Both the position numbers and the translations under genes were made by a program. This document shows positions 50,799-61,068 of a stretch of 64,000 nucleotides of DNA, one piece after another; positions within the stretch are counted from its first letter, which is position 1; every line of letters begins with the position of its first letter. The DNA is taken from positions 62,001 through 126,000 of the forward strand of contig NZ_BATJ01000004.1 of NCBI RefSeq assembly GCF_000467125.1, in the 5' to 3' direction. Origin of the DNA: Vibrio proteolyticus NBRC 13287. Its GTDB lineage: Bacteria > Pseudomonadota > Gammaproteobacteria > Enterobacterales > Vibrionaceae. The notes below the pieces were generated by a model. That model had not been told where the DNA came from, searched no databases, and saw nothing but the letters and a program-made list of their open reading frames with translations.

Positions 50799-51815
50799 TT
50801 AAGGGCGAGGAACAAAACCCACCACTTCGTACGCCTGTTTCAGGGTTTGCGCTGCGCGCGCTGAGGCTTTTTCTGCCCCGTCACGCATCACGCTGTTGAG
50901 GAAGTCACGGTCTTCACGAATACGGTGATACTCGGACTGCACGGGTTCCAGCATGGCCACCAACGCTTCACCGACGTCTTTCTTAAACGGCCCATACATT
51001 TCCACACCCTGGTACTGAGCTTCAATTTCAGCAAACGTTTTGCCAGTCGCCGCAGAGTACAGACCCATCAGGTTAGAAATGCCCGCCTTGTTGTCCACGT
51101 CATGCGCAATACGCGGTGGGGTTTCCGTGTCTGTCTGAGCCTTGTTGATCTTCTTGATGATCGACTTCGGCTCTTCCAGCAAGGTGATGACGTTCTTGCG
51201 GTTATCATCCGACTTGGACATCTTCTTCGTCGCATCCTGCAGGCTCATGACGCGCGCATTCACTTGCGGGATGTACGGCTCCGGAATGGTGAAGATAGGC
51301 TGCTCAGGGCTGTAGATATTGTTGAATCGGGTCGCGATATCACGCGCCAGTTCCAGATGTTGCTTCTGGTCACTGCCGACCGGCACCTGGTTGGCACCGT
51401 ACAACAGAATGTCTGCCGCCATCAGTACCGGGTAATCGTACAGGCCAACGTTGACATCGTTGGCGTAACGTTGAGACTTGTCTTTGAACTGCGTCATGCG
51501 GTTCAGTTCACCCATCTGGGTGTAACAGTTAAGAAGCCAACCCAGTTGAGCATGCTCAGGTACGTGTGACTGAACAAAAAGCGTGCTCTTCTTAGGGTCA
51601 ACACCAACCGCCAGACAGATCGCCAGTGCGTCCAGCGTCGCTTCGTGCAGCGCTTTCGGATCCTGACGGACCGTAATCGCATGCAGATCCACCACGCAGT
51701 ACTGACAGTCGTAATCGTCCTGCATCTGTTGCCATTGACGTAGAGCACCCAGGTAGTTACCGATACTTAGTTCACCTGACGGTTGAACACCACTCAATAC
51801 AATGGGTTTGCTCAT
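50799..51815 (-). CDS. trpS: Tryptophanyl-tRNA synthetase
   Basis: 338 residues, class I aminoacyl-tRNA synthetase. The HIGH-like motif is in [20 protein letters not shown] and KMSKS in [15 protein letters not shown]. It is the last gene of the dam-containing operon, as in E. coli. Confidence 0.97.
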   Translation of the reverse strand: MSKPIVLSGVQPSGELSIGNYLGALRQWQQMQDDYDCQYCVVDLHAITVRQDPKALHEATLDALAICLAVGVDPKKSTLFVQSHVPEHAQLGWLLNCYTQMGELNRMTQFKDKSQRYANDVNVGLYDYPVLMAADILLYGANQVPVGSDQKQHLELARDIATRFNNIYSPEQPIFTIPEPYIPQVNARVMSLQDATKKMSKSDDNRKNVITLLEEPKSIIKKINKAQTDTETPPRIAHDVDNKAGISNLMGLYSAATGKTFAEIEAQYQGVEMYGPFKKDVGEALVAMLEPVQSEYHRIREDRDFLNSVMRDGAEKASARAAQTLKQAYEVVGFVPRP

Positions 51816-51918
51816 GGAATAGTTCCTTTGACTTCTTAATACCAGGGTTCAAAAAATGAAAAACCGTGCCCGCTGTCGCTGCACGATTTAAGCAGTGTAC
51901 TCATTGATGAGTATTTTG

Positions 51919-52623
51919 CTAGATCTTTTCCGCCAATTCGGCCGAAACGAGAACAACATCGAGTAACTGGGCAATGTTGTCGGCGACGTAGTCTGGACCG
52001 GCATTGGCGATAGGCTCACCATGGTTATACCCATAGGTCAGTCCAAACGAATGACAGCCGGCGTTTTTTGCCGCCAGAATGTCGTTTTTCGAATCCCCCA
52101 CCATCAGCATCTGCTCGGCGCGGATCTGATGTTTGTCGATCAGCCATTGCAGGGCAATCGGGTTGGGTTTTTTCTCAGCAAACGCATCTCCGCCGAGCAC
52201 GTCCACAAAGAAGGAATCGATACCGTGTTGCGTCAGGATCTCCGGTACAAACTGGGACGGTTTGTTGGTCACCAGCGCCAGCACAAACCCGGCATCACGC
52301 AACTCTTGCAGTGTTGCTTTGACATTCGGGTACAGGTGACTCAGCTTGTGATGCGTCTGGGCATAAAACGCATCAAACAGTGTCCGAGCCTCTGCCAGCA
52401 AAGACGGCGACAACGCCGGATCCACCGTCATACTCTGACTCAGCGCACGGCCAATCAATACGTCCGCACCGTTGCCAACGTAGTCACGCACCTGCGTTTC
52501 GCTGACGGCGGGATAACCAAGTTGACGTACCGCCTGATCAGCGGCCACGGCCAGATCCGGCACGCTATCGAGCAAGGTGCCATCCAAATCAAACGCAATC
52601 AGCTTAATGTCATTCAAATTCAA
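51919..52623 (-). CDS. gph: Phosphoglycolate phosphatase
   Basis: 234 residues of the HAD superfamily. The nucleophile motif FDLDGTLLDSVPDLA has the catalytic Asp, with LVTNKPSQ and GDSKNDILAAKNAG as motifs II and III/IV. It removes 2-phosphoglycolate formed in DNA repair. The start is a TTG at 52623 with CAGGA 7 bases upstream; an ATG at 52613 is out of frame. A 19-base tandem repeat lies just upstream. Confidence 0.94.
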   Translation of the reverse strand: MNLNDIKLIAFDLDGTLLDSVPDLAVAADQAVRQLGYPAVSETQVRDYVGNGADVLIGRALSQSMTVDPALSPSLLAEARTLFDAFYAQTHHKLSHLYPNVKATLQELRDAGFVLALVTNKPSQFVPEILTQHGIDSFFVDVLGGDAFAEKKPNPIALQWLIDKHQIRAEQMLMVGDSKNDILAAKNAGCHSFGLTYGYNHGEPIANAGPDYVADNIAQLLDVVLVSAELAEKI

Positions 52624-52635
52624 AACCGTATCCTG

Positions 52636-52673
52636 TTTCAGGGTTATTGTACTTTTTCAGGGTTATTGTACTT
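52636..52673. repeat. 19-bp perfect tandem duplication over the rpe stop codon
   Basis: TTTCAGGGTTATTGTACTT occurs twice with no gap (52636-52654 and 52655-52673). The unit contains the last codons and the TAA stop of rpe on the minus strand, so the second TAA is redundant. It adds 19 bases between rpe and gph. Confidence 0.95.
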
Positions 52674-53334
52674 CGGCCAGTTCAGCGCGCATTTGATCAA
52701 TCACTTGCTGATAATCCGGCTGGCCAAAAATCGCCGAGCCGGCAACAAACATGTCTGCACCAGCCTGAGCAATTTCGCGAATGTTGTCGACTTTCACTCC
52801 CCCGTCGATTTCCAGGCGGATATCGCGTCCGGACTGATCGATCAGTTGTCGTACCGCGCGCAGTTTATCCAGCGTATGGGGAATGAACGACTGACCACCA
52901 AAGCCAGGGTTGACCGACATCAACAGGATCATGTCGACTTTGTCCATGATGAACTCCAGTTGCGACAAGGGTGTCGCTGGGTTGAGTACCACGCCAGCCT
53001 GACAACCGTGCTCTTTGATCAACTGCAGCGTGCGGTCGACGTGTTCCGAAGCTTCAACGTGAAAGGTAATCATCGACGCGCCGGCTTTGGCAAAATCCGG
53101 GATGATGCGATCAACCGGTTTCACCATCAGATGCACATCGATCGGTGCCGTAATGCCATAGTCGCGCAGCGCTTTACACACTGGTGCACCAAAAGTCAGG
53201 TTCGGTACGTAATGGTTATCCATAACATCAAAGTGCACCACGTCGGCGCCAGCCGCCAACACCTTCTCTACGTCTTCACCAAGACGGGCAAAATCCGCTG
53301 ACAGAATCGATGGAGCAATAAGAAAATCTTTCAT
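52663..53334 (-). CDS. rpe: Ribulose-phosphate 3-epimerase
   Basis: 223-residue TIM barrel that interconverts ribulose 5-phosphate and xylulose 5-phosphate. Conserved parts: [49 protein letters not shown] and [15 protein letters not shown] 53334 is used (the frame runs further upstream to 53397). Confidence 0.97.
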   Translation of the reverse strand: MKDFLIAPSILSADFARLGEDVEKVLAAGADVVHFDVMDNHYVPNLTFGAPVCKALRDYGITAPIDVHLMVKPVDRIIPDFAKAGASMITFHVEASEHVDRTLQLIKEHGCQAGVVLNPATPLSQLEFIMDKVDMILLMSVNPGFGGQSFIPHTLDKLRAVRQLIDQSGRDIRLEIDGGVKVDNIREIAQAGADMFVAGSAIFGQPDYQQVIDQMRAELAEVQ

Positions 53335-53420
53335 ACCTGACCTCTGGGCAATTGGGAAGAATGCAATCGATGGCTGCAATTCTACCCAACCGGGCACAGA
53401 GATCCTAGAAGCGGAGTGAA

Positions 53421-54254
53421 TTATTCCTGGTTATCGTCGGCGGGTTTGAACAAGGCGAGTAACTCATCGACCTTATTGCGCCCGGCGCCATTGCGGCTGA
53501 TGGTGCGTTTGACTTTGACCACGTTCAGTTGCGCGCCATGGTATAAACGGCGCGTCAGCGTAGTATCGTGATTGGAGATCAATACTGGAATGCCACGCTC
53601 TGTGGCGGCCTTTTCTGCCACATCCGCCAAAGCGGCCTGATCATCCAGCGTAAAGCCGTTGCCAGCGTAAGAGGTGAAATTGGCGGTCGTCGACAGCGGC
53701 GCATACGGCGGATCGCAGTACACGACACTGCCTTTGCGTGCGCGCTTAAAGGTATCGGTATAGCTTTCGCAGACAAACGTCGCCTTGCGGGCTTTGTCGG
53801 CAAAAAACTCCAGCTCTTGTTGAGGGAAGTAAGGTTTTTTATACGAGCCGAACGGGACATTGAAGCCGCCTTTTTTGTTGTAACGGCACAAGCCGTTAAA
53901 ACCAAAGCGGTTCATATACAAGAACGCCAGTGAACGGAACATCACGTCATCGGATTGATTGAACTCAGCCCGGATCGACAAGTACGCCTCTTTGCGGTTG
54001 TTGTCAGGCGTAAACCAGCGCTGCGCTTCCGAAATGTATTCCTGAGGACGCTCTTTGAGCAAATTATAGAGATTGATCAGATCCGGATTGATGTCCGCCA
54101 GCAAATAGTGATCGTAGTTAGTATTAAGAAACACCGAGCCCGCTCCCACAAACGGTTCAACCAGTTTACGAGCATCCGGGAGGTGGCGCTGAATATCTTC
54201 GACTAGACCATATTTTCCACCTGCCCATTTCAGGAAGGCTCGCTGCTTCTTCAT
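53421..54254 (-). CDS. dam: DNA adenine methyltransferase Dam
   Basis: 277 residues. N6-adenine methyltransferase for GATC sites, used in mismatch repair and replication control; essential in V. cholerae. SAM site [20 protein letters not shown] (8-27), catalytic DPPY in [17 protein letters not shown], and the [19 protein letters not shown] region. It lies between damX and rpe. Confidence 0.97.
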   Translation of the reverse strand: MKKQRAFLKWAGGKYGLVEDIQRHLPDARKLVEPFVGAGSVFLNTNYDHYLLADINPDLINLYNLLKERPQEYISEAQRWFTPDNNRKEAYLSIRAEFNQSDDVMFRSLAFLYMNRFGFNGLCRYNKKGGFNVPFGSYKKPYFPQQELEFFADKARKATFVCESYTDTFKRARKGSVVYCDPPYAPLSTTANFTSYAGNGFTLDDQAALADVAEKAATERGIPVLISNHDTTLTRRLYHGAQLNVVKVKRTISRNGAGRNKVDELLALFKPADDNQE

Positions 54255-54323
54255 CTACTGCTCTATCTATCAACCGCAAAAATAAGGCTGCGGAATGTAA
54301 CATATTTTCAGGTGAATCTCAGG

Positions 54324-55820
54324 CTATTTTGCACGTTCGATCTCGCGCTGTACCTGACGAATGGATTTTGCCCAGGGCTCAAGCTGTTGCAATGTGTCCG
54401 GCAATGTCGCCACCGCATCACGGGCCAGTTGGATAGTCGGATAGTTCTGGTAGGTAACAATATACCAGTCCTGACCGCTACGTACCGTCGGGTAGACTCG
54501 CACTTTTCCGGCCAGCTGATACTGATCGATAAACTGCTGTACCTCTTGCAGACTGGTGACCGCCGCCAGTTGCAAAGTGTAACTGCGCGGTGAAAACGCC
54601 ATCAGTTCTTCACGGGCAAATGAGAACTGCACTGCGGCTGGAGATGCAGCCGGCGCAGGCGGTTGTGCTGTGGTGCCTGGATCCGGAGTCTGGCGGACTG
54701 GCGTGTCAGCTGAGGGTTTATCTTGCACTTTGTCGTCTTCGGCCGTGTCTTGGGCCACCGCTGGCGTCTTATTCGTGGCCTTTGAGCTGGTTTTGCCTTC
54801 TAGCAGCGCGTCCACCACATCCGATGTGATCACCACCCGTTGCTGCTTGCTGTCGGCTTCACCGACCGAAGCTGTGGTATCAATCACATCCGGCGGCAGC
54901 GCCGCTGAATCGTCGTCCGCACCGGAGGCGGGCAGTTCACTCACATCGCCAGAAGTGGCTGTACCATCCTGCGGCAGTGTCGGTATCACAGTCTGTTCGC
55001 CGCCGGCGGTCAACTGCTCAATGCGCTCACCCGGCCCCGGCTGAGTCATCATCCACCAGTAGCCGCCGCCAAGCAGAAGCAACAAGATCAGCACCAGCAG
55101 CGCAATTCGTACTGGAGACCCGACGATGGAACGAATAATGATGCGTTTTTCAGCCTTCTGTTCACTGAGTGCCATAATCTCCCCCGGCGTGAGCGTCACT
55201 TTACGATACGCATGGCGCACCTGGCGTTCCATGTCATCTTCAACATAGCGCATCACCAGCTGTTCAAAAAACCGATCAGCCTCATTTTGCGAGAATGACT
55301 CAATTTCAATGTCGATCGGCCGAATATCCTGCCCGTCACTGAGTCGTTCCAGCAACCTATCGAGACTGCCGCTCTGACTGAACAGCACCACGCTGATGTT
55401 CCAGGCCGGTTGTTGCTGAGCGCGTTGCACCAATCGCCACAGCTCAGAAATCAGACTTTCACTCAATAGATGGGCGTCATCGACCACGATGACCAGATCG
55501 CAACTTTCGCCATCCAGTATGCGCGTGAGGCTGTCACTCAGGCTGTCCTGAGGATTGAACGTACCACCGGACACGACTTGAGACAGCAAGGTAGAACGAC
55601 GCTGATGGTCATCCTGATTCGGGTGACACAGCAACAATGACTGATCTTTGTCGCTGACCCAAGCTTCCAGATAACGTTGCGCCAGCCAGGATTTACCTGT
55701 CCCGGCGACGCCGGAGACATTCACCAGATTGGAACCAAACTCGGTCAGCAACCGCAGCCGCTCAAGCACTTGCGTTTGTGAGTCCAATTCCAGTACACGT
55801 AATTCATGAGACAAACTCAT
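54324..55820 (-). CDS. damX: Cell-division SPOR-domain protein DamX
   Basis: 498 residues. N-terminal AAA+ ATPase-like region with a P-loop VSGVAGTGKSWLAQ near 38-51, and LVIVVDDAHLLS. One membrane helix near 238-258 (IALLVLILLLLLGGGYWW), a long low-complexity periplasmic linker rich in Pro, Ala, Thr and Asp, then a C-terminal SPOR domain (FSPRSYTLQLAAVTSLQEVQ) that binds denuded septal peptidoglycan. Confidence 0.92.
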   Translation of the reverse strand: MSLSHELRVLELDSQTQVLERLRLLTEFGSNLVNVSGVAGTGKSWLAQRYLEAWVSDKDQSLLLCHPNQDDHQRRSTLLSQVVSGGTFNPQDSLSDSLTRILDGESCDLVIVVDDAHLLSESLISELWRLVQRAQQQPAWNISVVLFSQSGSLDRLLERLSDGQDIRPIDIEIESFSQNEADRFFEQLVMRYVEDDMERQVRHAYRKVTLTPGEIMALSEQKAEKRIIIRSIVGSPVRIALLVLILLLLLGGGYWWMMTQPGPGERIEQLTAGGEQTVIPTLPQDGTATSGDVSELPASGADDDSAALPPDVIDTTASVGEADSKQQRVVITSDVVDALLEGKTSSKATNKTPAVAQDTAEDDKVQDKPSADTPVRQTPDPGTTAQPPAPAASPAAVQFSFAREELMAFSPRSYTLQLAAVTSLQEVQQFIDQYQLAGKVRVYPTVRSGQDWYIVTYQNYPTIQLARDAVATLPDTLQQLEPWAKSIRQVQREIERAK

Positions 55821-55884
55821 TGCGGCCGTCCTACCCGTTCAGCTATCTGCTATACCGTTGATTTTAGAAAGATAAGTATTCAGG

Positions 55885-56976
55885 CTATACCAAATCGCGA
55901 CAGGAGTCGATCGCTTGTTCGATCACAGCTTCCGGTACCCCTTTGACCACGTCGGCGGTGCCGATACTGGTCGGCAAAATCAGGCGCAACTCACCAGAGA
56001 GTACTTTCTTGTCGCGCATCATGTGTTGGAGGAAATCCGTGAATGTCATGCTTGGTGGTGTGTGCACCGGCAGGTTGGCACGACGCAGCAACGCCACGAT
56101 TCGCTCCAAATCGACGTCATCAATCATTCCCTGCAGTTGCGCAGTTTTGGCAGCCATGGCCATGCCTGAGGACACCGCTTCACCGTGCAGCCAGTTGCCG
56201 TAACCCAGCTCCGCTTCGATGGCGTGGCCAAACGTGTGACCGAGATTCAGCAGCGCGCGAATGCCCGATTCTTTTTCATCTTGTGCCACCACTTCGGCTT
56301 TAATTTGGCAGCAACGGGCAATAGAGTAGGTCAGGGCTTGCTCGTCCAGTGCATACAGCTTATCCAGGTTAGTTTCCAGCCAGGTAAAGAAATCCGCATC
56401 GTAGATGATGCCGTATTTGATCACTTCGGCCATACCGGCAGCAAACTCTCTCGCTGGCAAGGTTTTGAGGCAGTCGGTGTCAATGATGACGGCTTTCGGC
56501 TGATAAAACGCGCCGATCATGTTCTTACCGAGCGGATGATTCACGGCCGTTTTGCCGCCCACGGACGAATCCACCTGGGACAGTAAGGTGGTCGGGATCT
56601 GAATAAAATCCACACCGCGTTGATAGCAGGCAGCAGCGAATCCGACCAGATCGCCGATCACGCCGCCCCCCAGGGCCACGATGACGACATCACGACTGAC
56701 ATTGCCTTCGAGCAAAAAGCTCATCACCTGGTTAAAAGTATCCAGAGTTTTGTATTGCTCACCATCGGGCAGCGTCAGCAGCGTGGCGTCACAACCGCGT
56801 TGTTCGAGCAAATTCAGAATAGTGTCAGCGTACAAAGGGGCGACCGTTTCATTGCTGATGACGACGACTTTTTGCTGCGCTGATAAGAGAGAAAGGTGGG
56901 CCGGATCATTGAATAATCCGGCACCAATTGAGATTGGGTAGCTACGCTCATCTAAACTGACCGTAATCCGTTCCAT
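55885..56976 (-). CDS. aroB: 3-dehydroquinate synthase
   Basis: 363 residues, second step of the shikimate pathway (DAHP to dehydroquinate), NAD+ and Zn2+ dependent. [20 protein letters not shown] and [20 protein letters not shown] carry the nucleotide site and metal ligands. ATG 56976 has GGAG 8 bases upstream; the GTG at 56985 lies within that ribosome-binding site. Confidence 0.97.
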   Translation of the reverse strand: MERITVSLDERSYPISIGAGLFNDPAHLSLLSAQQKVVVISNETVAPLYADTILNLLEQRGCDATLLTLPDGEQYKTLDTFNQVMSFLLEGNVSRDVVIVALGGGVIGDLVGFAAACYQRGVDFIQIPTTLLSQVDSSVGGKTAVNHPLGKNMIGAFYQPKAVIIDTDCLKTLPAREFAAGMAEVIKYGIIYDADFFTWLETNLDKLYALDEQALTYSIARCCQIKAEVVAQDEKESGIRALLNLGHTFGHAIEAELGYGNWLHGEAVSSGMAMAAKTAQLQGMIDDVDLERIVALLRRANLPVHTPPSMTFTDFLQHMMRDKKVLSGELRLILPTSIGTADVVKGVPEAVIEQAIDSCRDLV

Positions 56977-57006
56977 GGTAATCACTCCAAGGCTAAATAA
57001 AACGAC

Positions 57007-57525
57007 TTAACGTTCTTCTAGCATTTTTACGATCTGGTTGGCTACCACTTTTGCACTTTGATCGTCCGTACGGACCGTGTAATCTGCGATTTCTTCGTAC
57101 AGAGGGTTACGCTCTTCAGCCAGAGACTCCAGTACTTCACGCGGGTTGTCAGTTTGCAGCAGAGGTCGCTTCTTGTCGCGGTTGGTGCGTGCAAGCTGCT
57201 TCTCGATTGTTGTTTCCAAATAAACAACGATGCCACGGGCAGACAGACGGTTACGGTTCTCTTTGCTCTTGATTGAGCCACCACCGGTAGCCAGAACAAT
57301 ACCTTGTTCTTCGGTCAGATCATTGATCACCGCTTCCTCACGTTTACGGAAGCCTTCTTCACCTTCAACGTCAAATACCCATGCGATATCGGCACCTGTA
57401 CGTTCTTCAATCACAGTATCTGAATCAACAAACTCCATATGCAGTTGTTGAGCTAGGTGTCTACCTATTGTGCTTTTGCCGGCGCCCATTGGGCCAACAA
57501 GGAAAATATTGCGTTTCTCAGCCAT
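57007..57525 (-). CDS. aroK: Shikimate kinase I
   Basis: 172 residues. P-loop [18 protein letters not shown] (11-28), shikimate-binding Asp in [20 protein letters not shown], and the lid [12 protein letters not shown]. It starts the aroK-aroB-damX-dam-rpe-gph-trpS cluster, after a folded 140-base leader. Confidence 0.97.
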   Translation of the reverse strand: MAEKRNIFLVGPMGAGKSTIGRHLAQQLHMEFVDSDTVIEERTGADIAWVFDVEGEEGFRKREEAVINDLTEEQGIVLATGGGSIKSKENRNRLSARGIVVYLETTIEKQLARTNRDKKRPLLQTDNPREVLESLAEERNPLYEEIADYTVRTDDQSAKVVANQIVKMLEER

Positions 57526-57562
57526 GTTTAGCAGTAATTTACAACGTTAATTCAATGACATC

Positions 57563-57609
57563 GCCACAAGAGACATCAGGCAGTCGCCTGCGATAGGAAT
57601 GCTTGTGGC
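57563..57609 (-). other. Stem-loop in the pilQ-aroK intergenic region
   Basis: Outer stem GCCACAAG / CTTGTGGC (8 bp) encloses an inner stem CAGGC / GCCTG with a 4-base loop. No T-run follows on either strand, so a terminator is unlikely. It lies 38 bases before the aroK start and could affect aroK expression or mRNA processing after pilQ. Confidence 0.6.
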
Positions 57610-57666
57610 ACCTATTCCTCACCGATAATTCGTGATAAGACCCGAAATTATCTAGATAAGGTGCCC

Positions 57667-59391
57667 CTAATGCAAATTTATTTTTCTCTCATCGCTGTTG
57701 GGCCGATCCGGCACCACACGCGGAGTGACAAAAATCAGCAGCTCACTTTTACCTAACTGCTCATAACTGCGGCGGAACAGCACCCCGAGCAGTGGCAGAT
57801 CACCCAGCAGTGGCACCTTGTCAGTAGTGTTGATGATGTTGTGCTGGAAAATACCGCCCAGCACCACGGTTTCGCCGTTGTTGACCAATACCTGAGTGCC
57901 AATCCTCTGAGTGTTGATCGCCACGGCTTCCCCTGTCCCGGTTTTGACCACTTCCCCGGGGCGGTCCTGCGTGACATTCAAATCCAGTATTAAACGGTTA
58001 TCCGGTGTGATTTGCGGCGTCACTTTAAGACTCAGTACCGCTTTTTTAAACGCCACCGACGTCGCCCCGCTGGAGGTGGATTCCAGATAGGGGATCTCAG
58101 TGCCCTGTTCGATGTACGCCGCCTGTTTGTTGGTGGTGATCAGCCTCGGACTGGAAATAATTTCCGCTTTGGACTCGCGCTGCAGCGCCGACAGTTCCAG
58201 ATCGAGCAGCAGATCCGAACCGAGCTTGGCAACCTGAAATGCGATCGACGACGCTCCCGGAGAACTGGCGGCGAGATTGACGTTAAGAAAATCATCCACC
58301 GGTAACTGCTCGACATCTGCCAGACCCGCCTGGAACCAATTGCTCTCGATACTGGCACCGACACTGGTGTCACCATGTGTGGTACTGAAGCCCCAGCGAA
58401 CCCCCAGTTCATCGAGATTACCTTCACTGATACTGACAATACGCGCTTCAATCTGCACCTGTTTGACCGGCACATCCAGTGCCGCCACCATCTGCCGGAT
58501 CTCCCTCAACAACAGGGGTGATTCACGGATCAGCAACGCATTAGTCCGTTGGTCCACCGAGATCGCGCCTTGCTCCGACAACATACTGAAGGCACCATCA
58601 CCCCCTAACATCTTTGCCACATCGGCGGCGTTGGCAAAACGAACCGGTATGATGGCCGACTGCAGCTCCCCACCCCTTTGCGCCTGACGCTGATGCTGAG
58701 CCCGCGACTCCAGTTCCGCCAGTGGCGCTACCAACACCACATTGCCCTCAACCTGCTTCCCCAAGCCTTTGACCTGTAAGATGGTGTCTAAAATCTGCTG
58801 CCAGGGAACCCCGTCCAGACGCAGAGTCAAATTCCCGCTGACCGAATCAGCGACCACCAGATTGAATTGGTTGTAGTCGGCAATCAGCTGCAACACACTG
58901 CGTACCGGGATGTCCTGGAAGTTGATCGACATAGGCTGGCCACGTGCAGCAAAACGCGCTTCCTGAGGCGACGTGTGACGCGCAGCAACCGTCATCACCA
59001 AACGCGCGCCATCGAGTCGATAGTCGTATTCAAACGCCCCATCAATCGCCAGTTGCAACATCGCCCCATCGGCAGTTCGGCTTATCTTTATGCGTGAGAC
59101 AGGTGTCGCGAAATCGGTCACATCCAGAATCGCCAGTTGCGCATCATCAACCTGAGTGTGCAAGAGCTCCACCAGCAGCCCGCTTTCAACCCGCCGGACA
59201 TCCAGCACCACCGTTTCAGACGACAGCACCGCCACAATGTTGGCTTGCTGCGACTCTCCAAGGCCAAAATCGACGCTCAGCAGTTGATTCATAGGGGCGG
59301 CCATCACTGACAAACTGAGCAGCGCGTGCAGCAGAGCACACCATGAATAGAAGGTCGGTGAGCCGTGGGGACGTAACAATCCGTGTTTCAT
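57667..59391 (-). CDS. pilQ: Type IV pilus secretin PilQ
   Basis: 574 residues. Outer-membrane secretin through which the competence/type IV pilus passes. Signal peptide at the N-terminus, an AMIN-like region, STN/N0 and N1 domains (MSINFQDIPVRSVLQLIADY), then the secretin core with VEIEARIVSISEGNLDELGVRWGFS written here in part (QIEARIVSISEGNLDELGVR), and VPLLGDLPLLGVLFRRSYEQ at the end. In V. cholerae it takes up DNA. Last gene of pilMNOPQ. Confidence 0.95.
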   Translation of the reverse strand: MKHGLLRPHGSPTFYSWCALLHALLSLSVMAAPMNQLLSVDFGLGESQQANIVAVLSSETVVLDVRRVESGLLVELLHTQVDDAQLAILDVTDFATPVSRIKISRTADGAMLQLAIDGAFEYDYRLDGARLVMTVAARHTSPQEARFAARGQPMSINFQDIPVRSVLQLIADYNQFNLVVADSVSGNLTLRLDGVPWQQILDTILQVKGLGKQVEGNVVLVAPLAELESRAQHQRQAQRGGELQSAIIPVRFANAADVAKMLGGDGAFSMLSEQGAISVDQRTNALLIRESPLLLREIRQMVAALDVPVKQVQIEARIVSISEGNLDELGVRWGFSTTHGDTSVGASIESNWFQAGLADVEQLPVDDFLNVNLAASSPGASSIAFQVAKLGSDLLLDLELSALQRESKAEIISSPRLITTNKQAAYIEQGTEIPYLESTSSGATSVAFKKAVLSLKVTPQITPDNRLILDLNVTQDRPGEVVKTGTGEAVAINTQRIGTQVLVNNGETVVLGGIFQHNIINTTDKVPLLGDLPLLGVLFRRSYEQLGKSELLIFVTPRVVPDRPNSDERKINLH

Positions 59392-59410
59392 AATTCCTTT
59401 CCGTCGTCGT

Positions 59411-59920
59411 TTATTGCATCGTCAGCGTGACTGGGTGGCGGGTCCAGCATCCGTCTCCGTCGGGGAGAATCTCTTCTACCACCAGTTGGTGATCAGACAC
59501 CTCCAGTACCTGACCGGCCGCAGTGCCCAGCCACTCTCCCGGCGATACAGATTCAACCCGGCCTTGTGGCGTTGCAACCAACGCCCGGATGGCTCTCCCT
59601 TTGCCCATGGTGCCGGTTAAGCGCAGCGATGCGAGGGCCACACCAGCCAGTCGCACAGGCACACTGCTCGCAGGCGGCGCCACACCACAACGGGCTGCAG
59701 GCTTGTCGGTTGTTGGCACCACCACATCCTGCGGCAGAGCGAACGGCGAGCGCGCTGCTGATTGGCGATAGACCGCCGTTGGAACGCCACTATCCACCAC
59801 GTCGGGTGCGGTGGAGGCAGCAGGGTCTGCGGGCACTGTCCAGTTCGGCAACGCCTGCTGATTCGCACGGCACCCACACAGCAATGTGACCCACAGCAGC
59901 ACACGCATGACGTTAATCAT
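59411..59920 (-). CDS. pilP: Type IV pilus assembly lipoprotein PilP
   Basis: 169 residues. Signal with lipobox (RVLLWVTLLCGCRANQQA). The C-terminal beta domain binds PilQ: LTGTMGKGRAIRALVATPQG and PGEWLGTAAGQVLEVSDHQL. The start at 59920 overlaps pilO by 8 bases. The linker is proline/alanine rich. Confidence 0.92.
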   Translation of the reverse strand: MINVMRVLLWVTLLCGCRANQQALPNWTVPADPAASTAPDVVDSGVPTAVYRQSAARSPFALPQDVVVPTTDKPAARCGVAPPASSVPVRLAGVALASLRLTGTMGKGRAIRALVATPQGRVESVSPGEWLGTAAGQVLEVSDHQLVVEEILPDGDGCWTRHPVTLTMQ

Positions 59921-60509
59921 TCGGCTTTCCCTCAGGTTGATACTGATAAGTAACGGCGCGCGCCCGCACCTGCAGTTGCTCACTGTCTTGCGTGACCCTT
60001 TGCCAGCGCAATTCATCGAAATGGATCAATCTTGGCAACGCCGCAATGGCGGCCACAAAGCGGCCGATATCGTGATACTCACCCTTCCATTCCAGATTCA
60101 GCGGCAGGCGATACAGATCGCCCTGTCGCTGACGCGCGCCCCAATCGATGCGGCTGATCGTCAGTTGGTGCTGCACACCCGCCTGATTCACCGCCGCCAG
60201 CAAACTGGCCAGCTCCTGCTCGGCAGGTAACGCGCGCAACTGCGCGTCAAACGCTTGCTGGGCTTGACGCAATTGCCGTTGCTGAGCCGGAAGCTGCGCC
60301 ACCTGCAACGCCGTCCGTTCAAGGTACTCACTGAGCTCGCTCTCCTGCTGACGCAGTTGATGCAGCGTCGTTAGCTTGGGAGATAAGTAAAATTGATAAC
60401 CAAGCAGTTGCATCAACAAGAGCCCGGCGACCAACGCCCCGCCCTGCGCGATACGCGGCCACTCCGCCATATCCGTCAGTTCCAGTGCTCGCCACTCAGT
60501 CATTCTCAT
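59913..60509 (-). CDS. pilO: Type IV pilus inner-membrane protein PilO
   Basis: 198 residues. One membrane helix near 24-40 (GALVAGLLLMQLLGYQFYLS), a coiled-coil stretch and a ferredoxin-like C-terminal domain (LNLEWKGEYHDIGRFVAAIA). It forms a heterodimer with PilN. It overlaps pilN by 14 bases and pilP by 8. Confidence 0.92.
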   Translation of the reverse strand: MRMTEWRALELTDMAEWPRIAQGGALVAGLLLMQLLGYQFYLSPKLTTLHQLRQQESELSEYLERTALQVAQLPAQQRQLRQAQQAFDAQLRALPAEQELASLLAAVNQAGVQHQLTISRIDWGARQRQGDLYRLPLNLEWKGEYHDIGRFVAAIAALPRLIHFDELRWQRVTQDSEQLQVRARAVTYQYQPEGKPND

Positions 60510-61068
60510 TCACCAAAGGCGCCTCTTCGAGCAAAGAAAAAGACAACTCAAATTGCGCGAAAGGCCGTTCAAAACGTGCGACTCCCTGGATCACTGAGTG
60601 CATATTGATGCCACTCACTTGCCTGGCTTGCTCAAGATTGGCCAGCAGACGAGTCAACGTCGCGGTGTTATCACCGACCCCGCTCAGGCGCACCCGCTGG
60701 CCATTGAGCGTCAACGTATCCAGATACACGCCGTCCGGGATCCACCCGGGTAACGCATTGAGCAGATTTGTGGTCCGGTTACGCTTCGTCTGTATGGCTG
60801 TCAGGATCGCCTGACGCTGCGCCAGCGCGTTGAATCTCTCACGGCTTTCAAGCCATTGATGGTGGTGACGGGCCAGCACTTCCTGCTGCTGATGCAACAG
60901 GGTCATCCGACGTTGCTGATGCTGCTGTTGAGTCTCGAGGTAAGCGCCCCCCAAACGTAAGGCAATGCCGCTTAACAGCGCCATCACTAGCGCCATGAGA
61001 TAAAAGCGGCGCCGGTAGCGGGCCTGCTCGAACTCTCGCCAGGGGAACAGATTGATGTCATGCACCAT
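60496..61068 (-). CDS. pilN: Type IV pilus assembly protein PilN
   Basis: 190 residues. The cytoplasmic INLFPWREFEQARYRRRFY motif at the N-terminus binds PilM. A membrane helix (FYLMALVMALLSGIALRLGG) and a periplasmic domain (WIPDGVYLDTLTLNGQRVRL) follow. ATG 61068 gives the family start MVHDINLFPW and overlaps pilM by 11 bases. Confidence 0.93.
   Translation of the reverse strand: MVHDINLFPWREFEQARYRRRFYLMALVMALLSGIALRLGGAYLETQQQHQQRRMTLLHQQQEVLARHHHQWLESRERFNALAQRQAILTAIQTKRNRTTNLLNALPGWIPDGVYLDTLTLNGQRVRLSGVGDNTATLTRLLANLEQARQVSGINMHSVIQGVARFERPFAQFELSFSLLEEAPLVNEND

Noticed and set aside
52021..53301. A 426-codon open frame on the plus strand opposite gph and rpe
   Set aside because: It lies wholly antisense to two conserved enzymes, resembles no known protein and has no ribosome-binding site; it reflects codon use of the real genes.
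54620..54980. Low-complexity region in damX as a possible frameshift or insertion
   Set aside because: The frame is continuous, and Pro/Ala/Thr/Asp-rich linkers between the membrane helix and the SPOR domain are normal for DamX.
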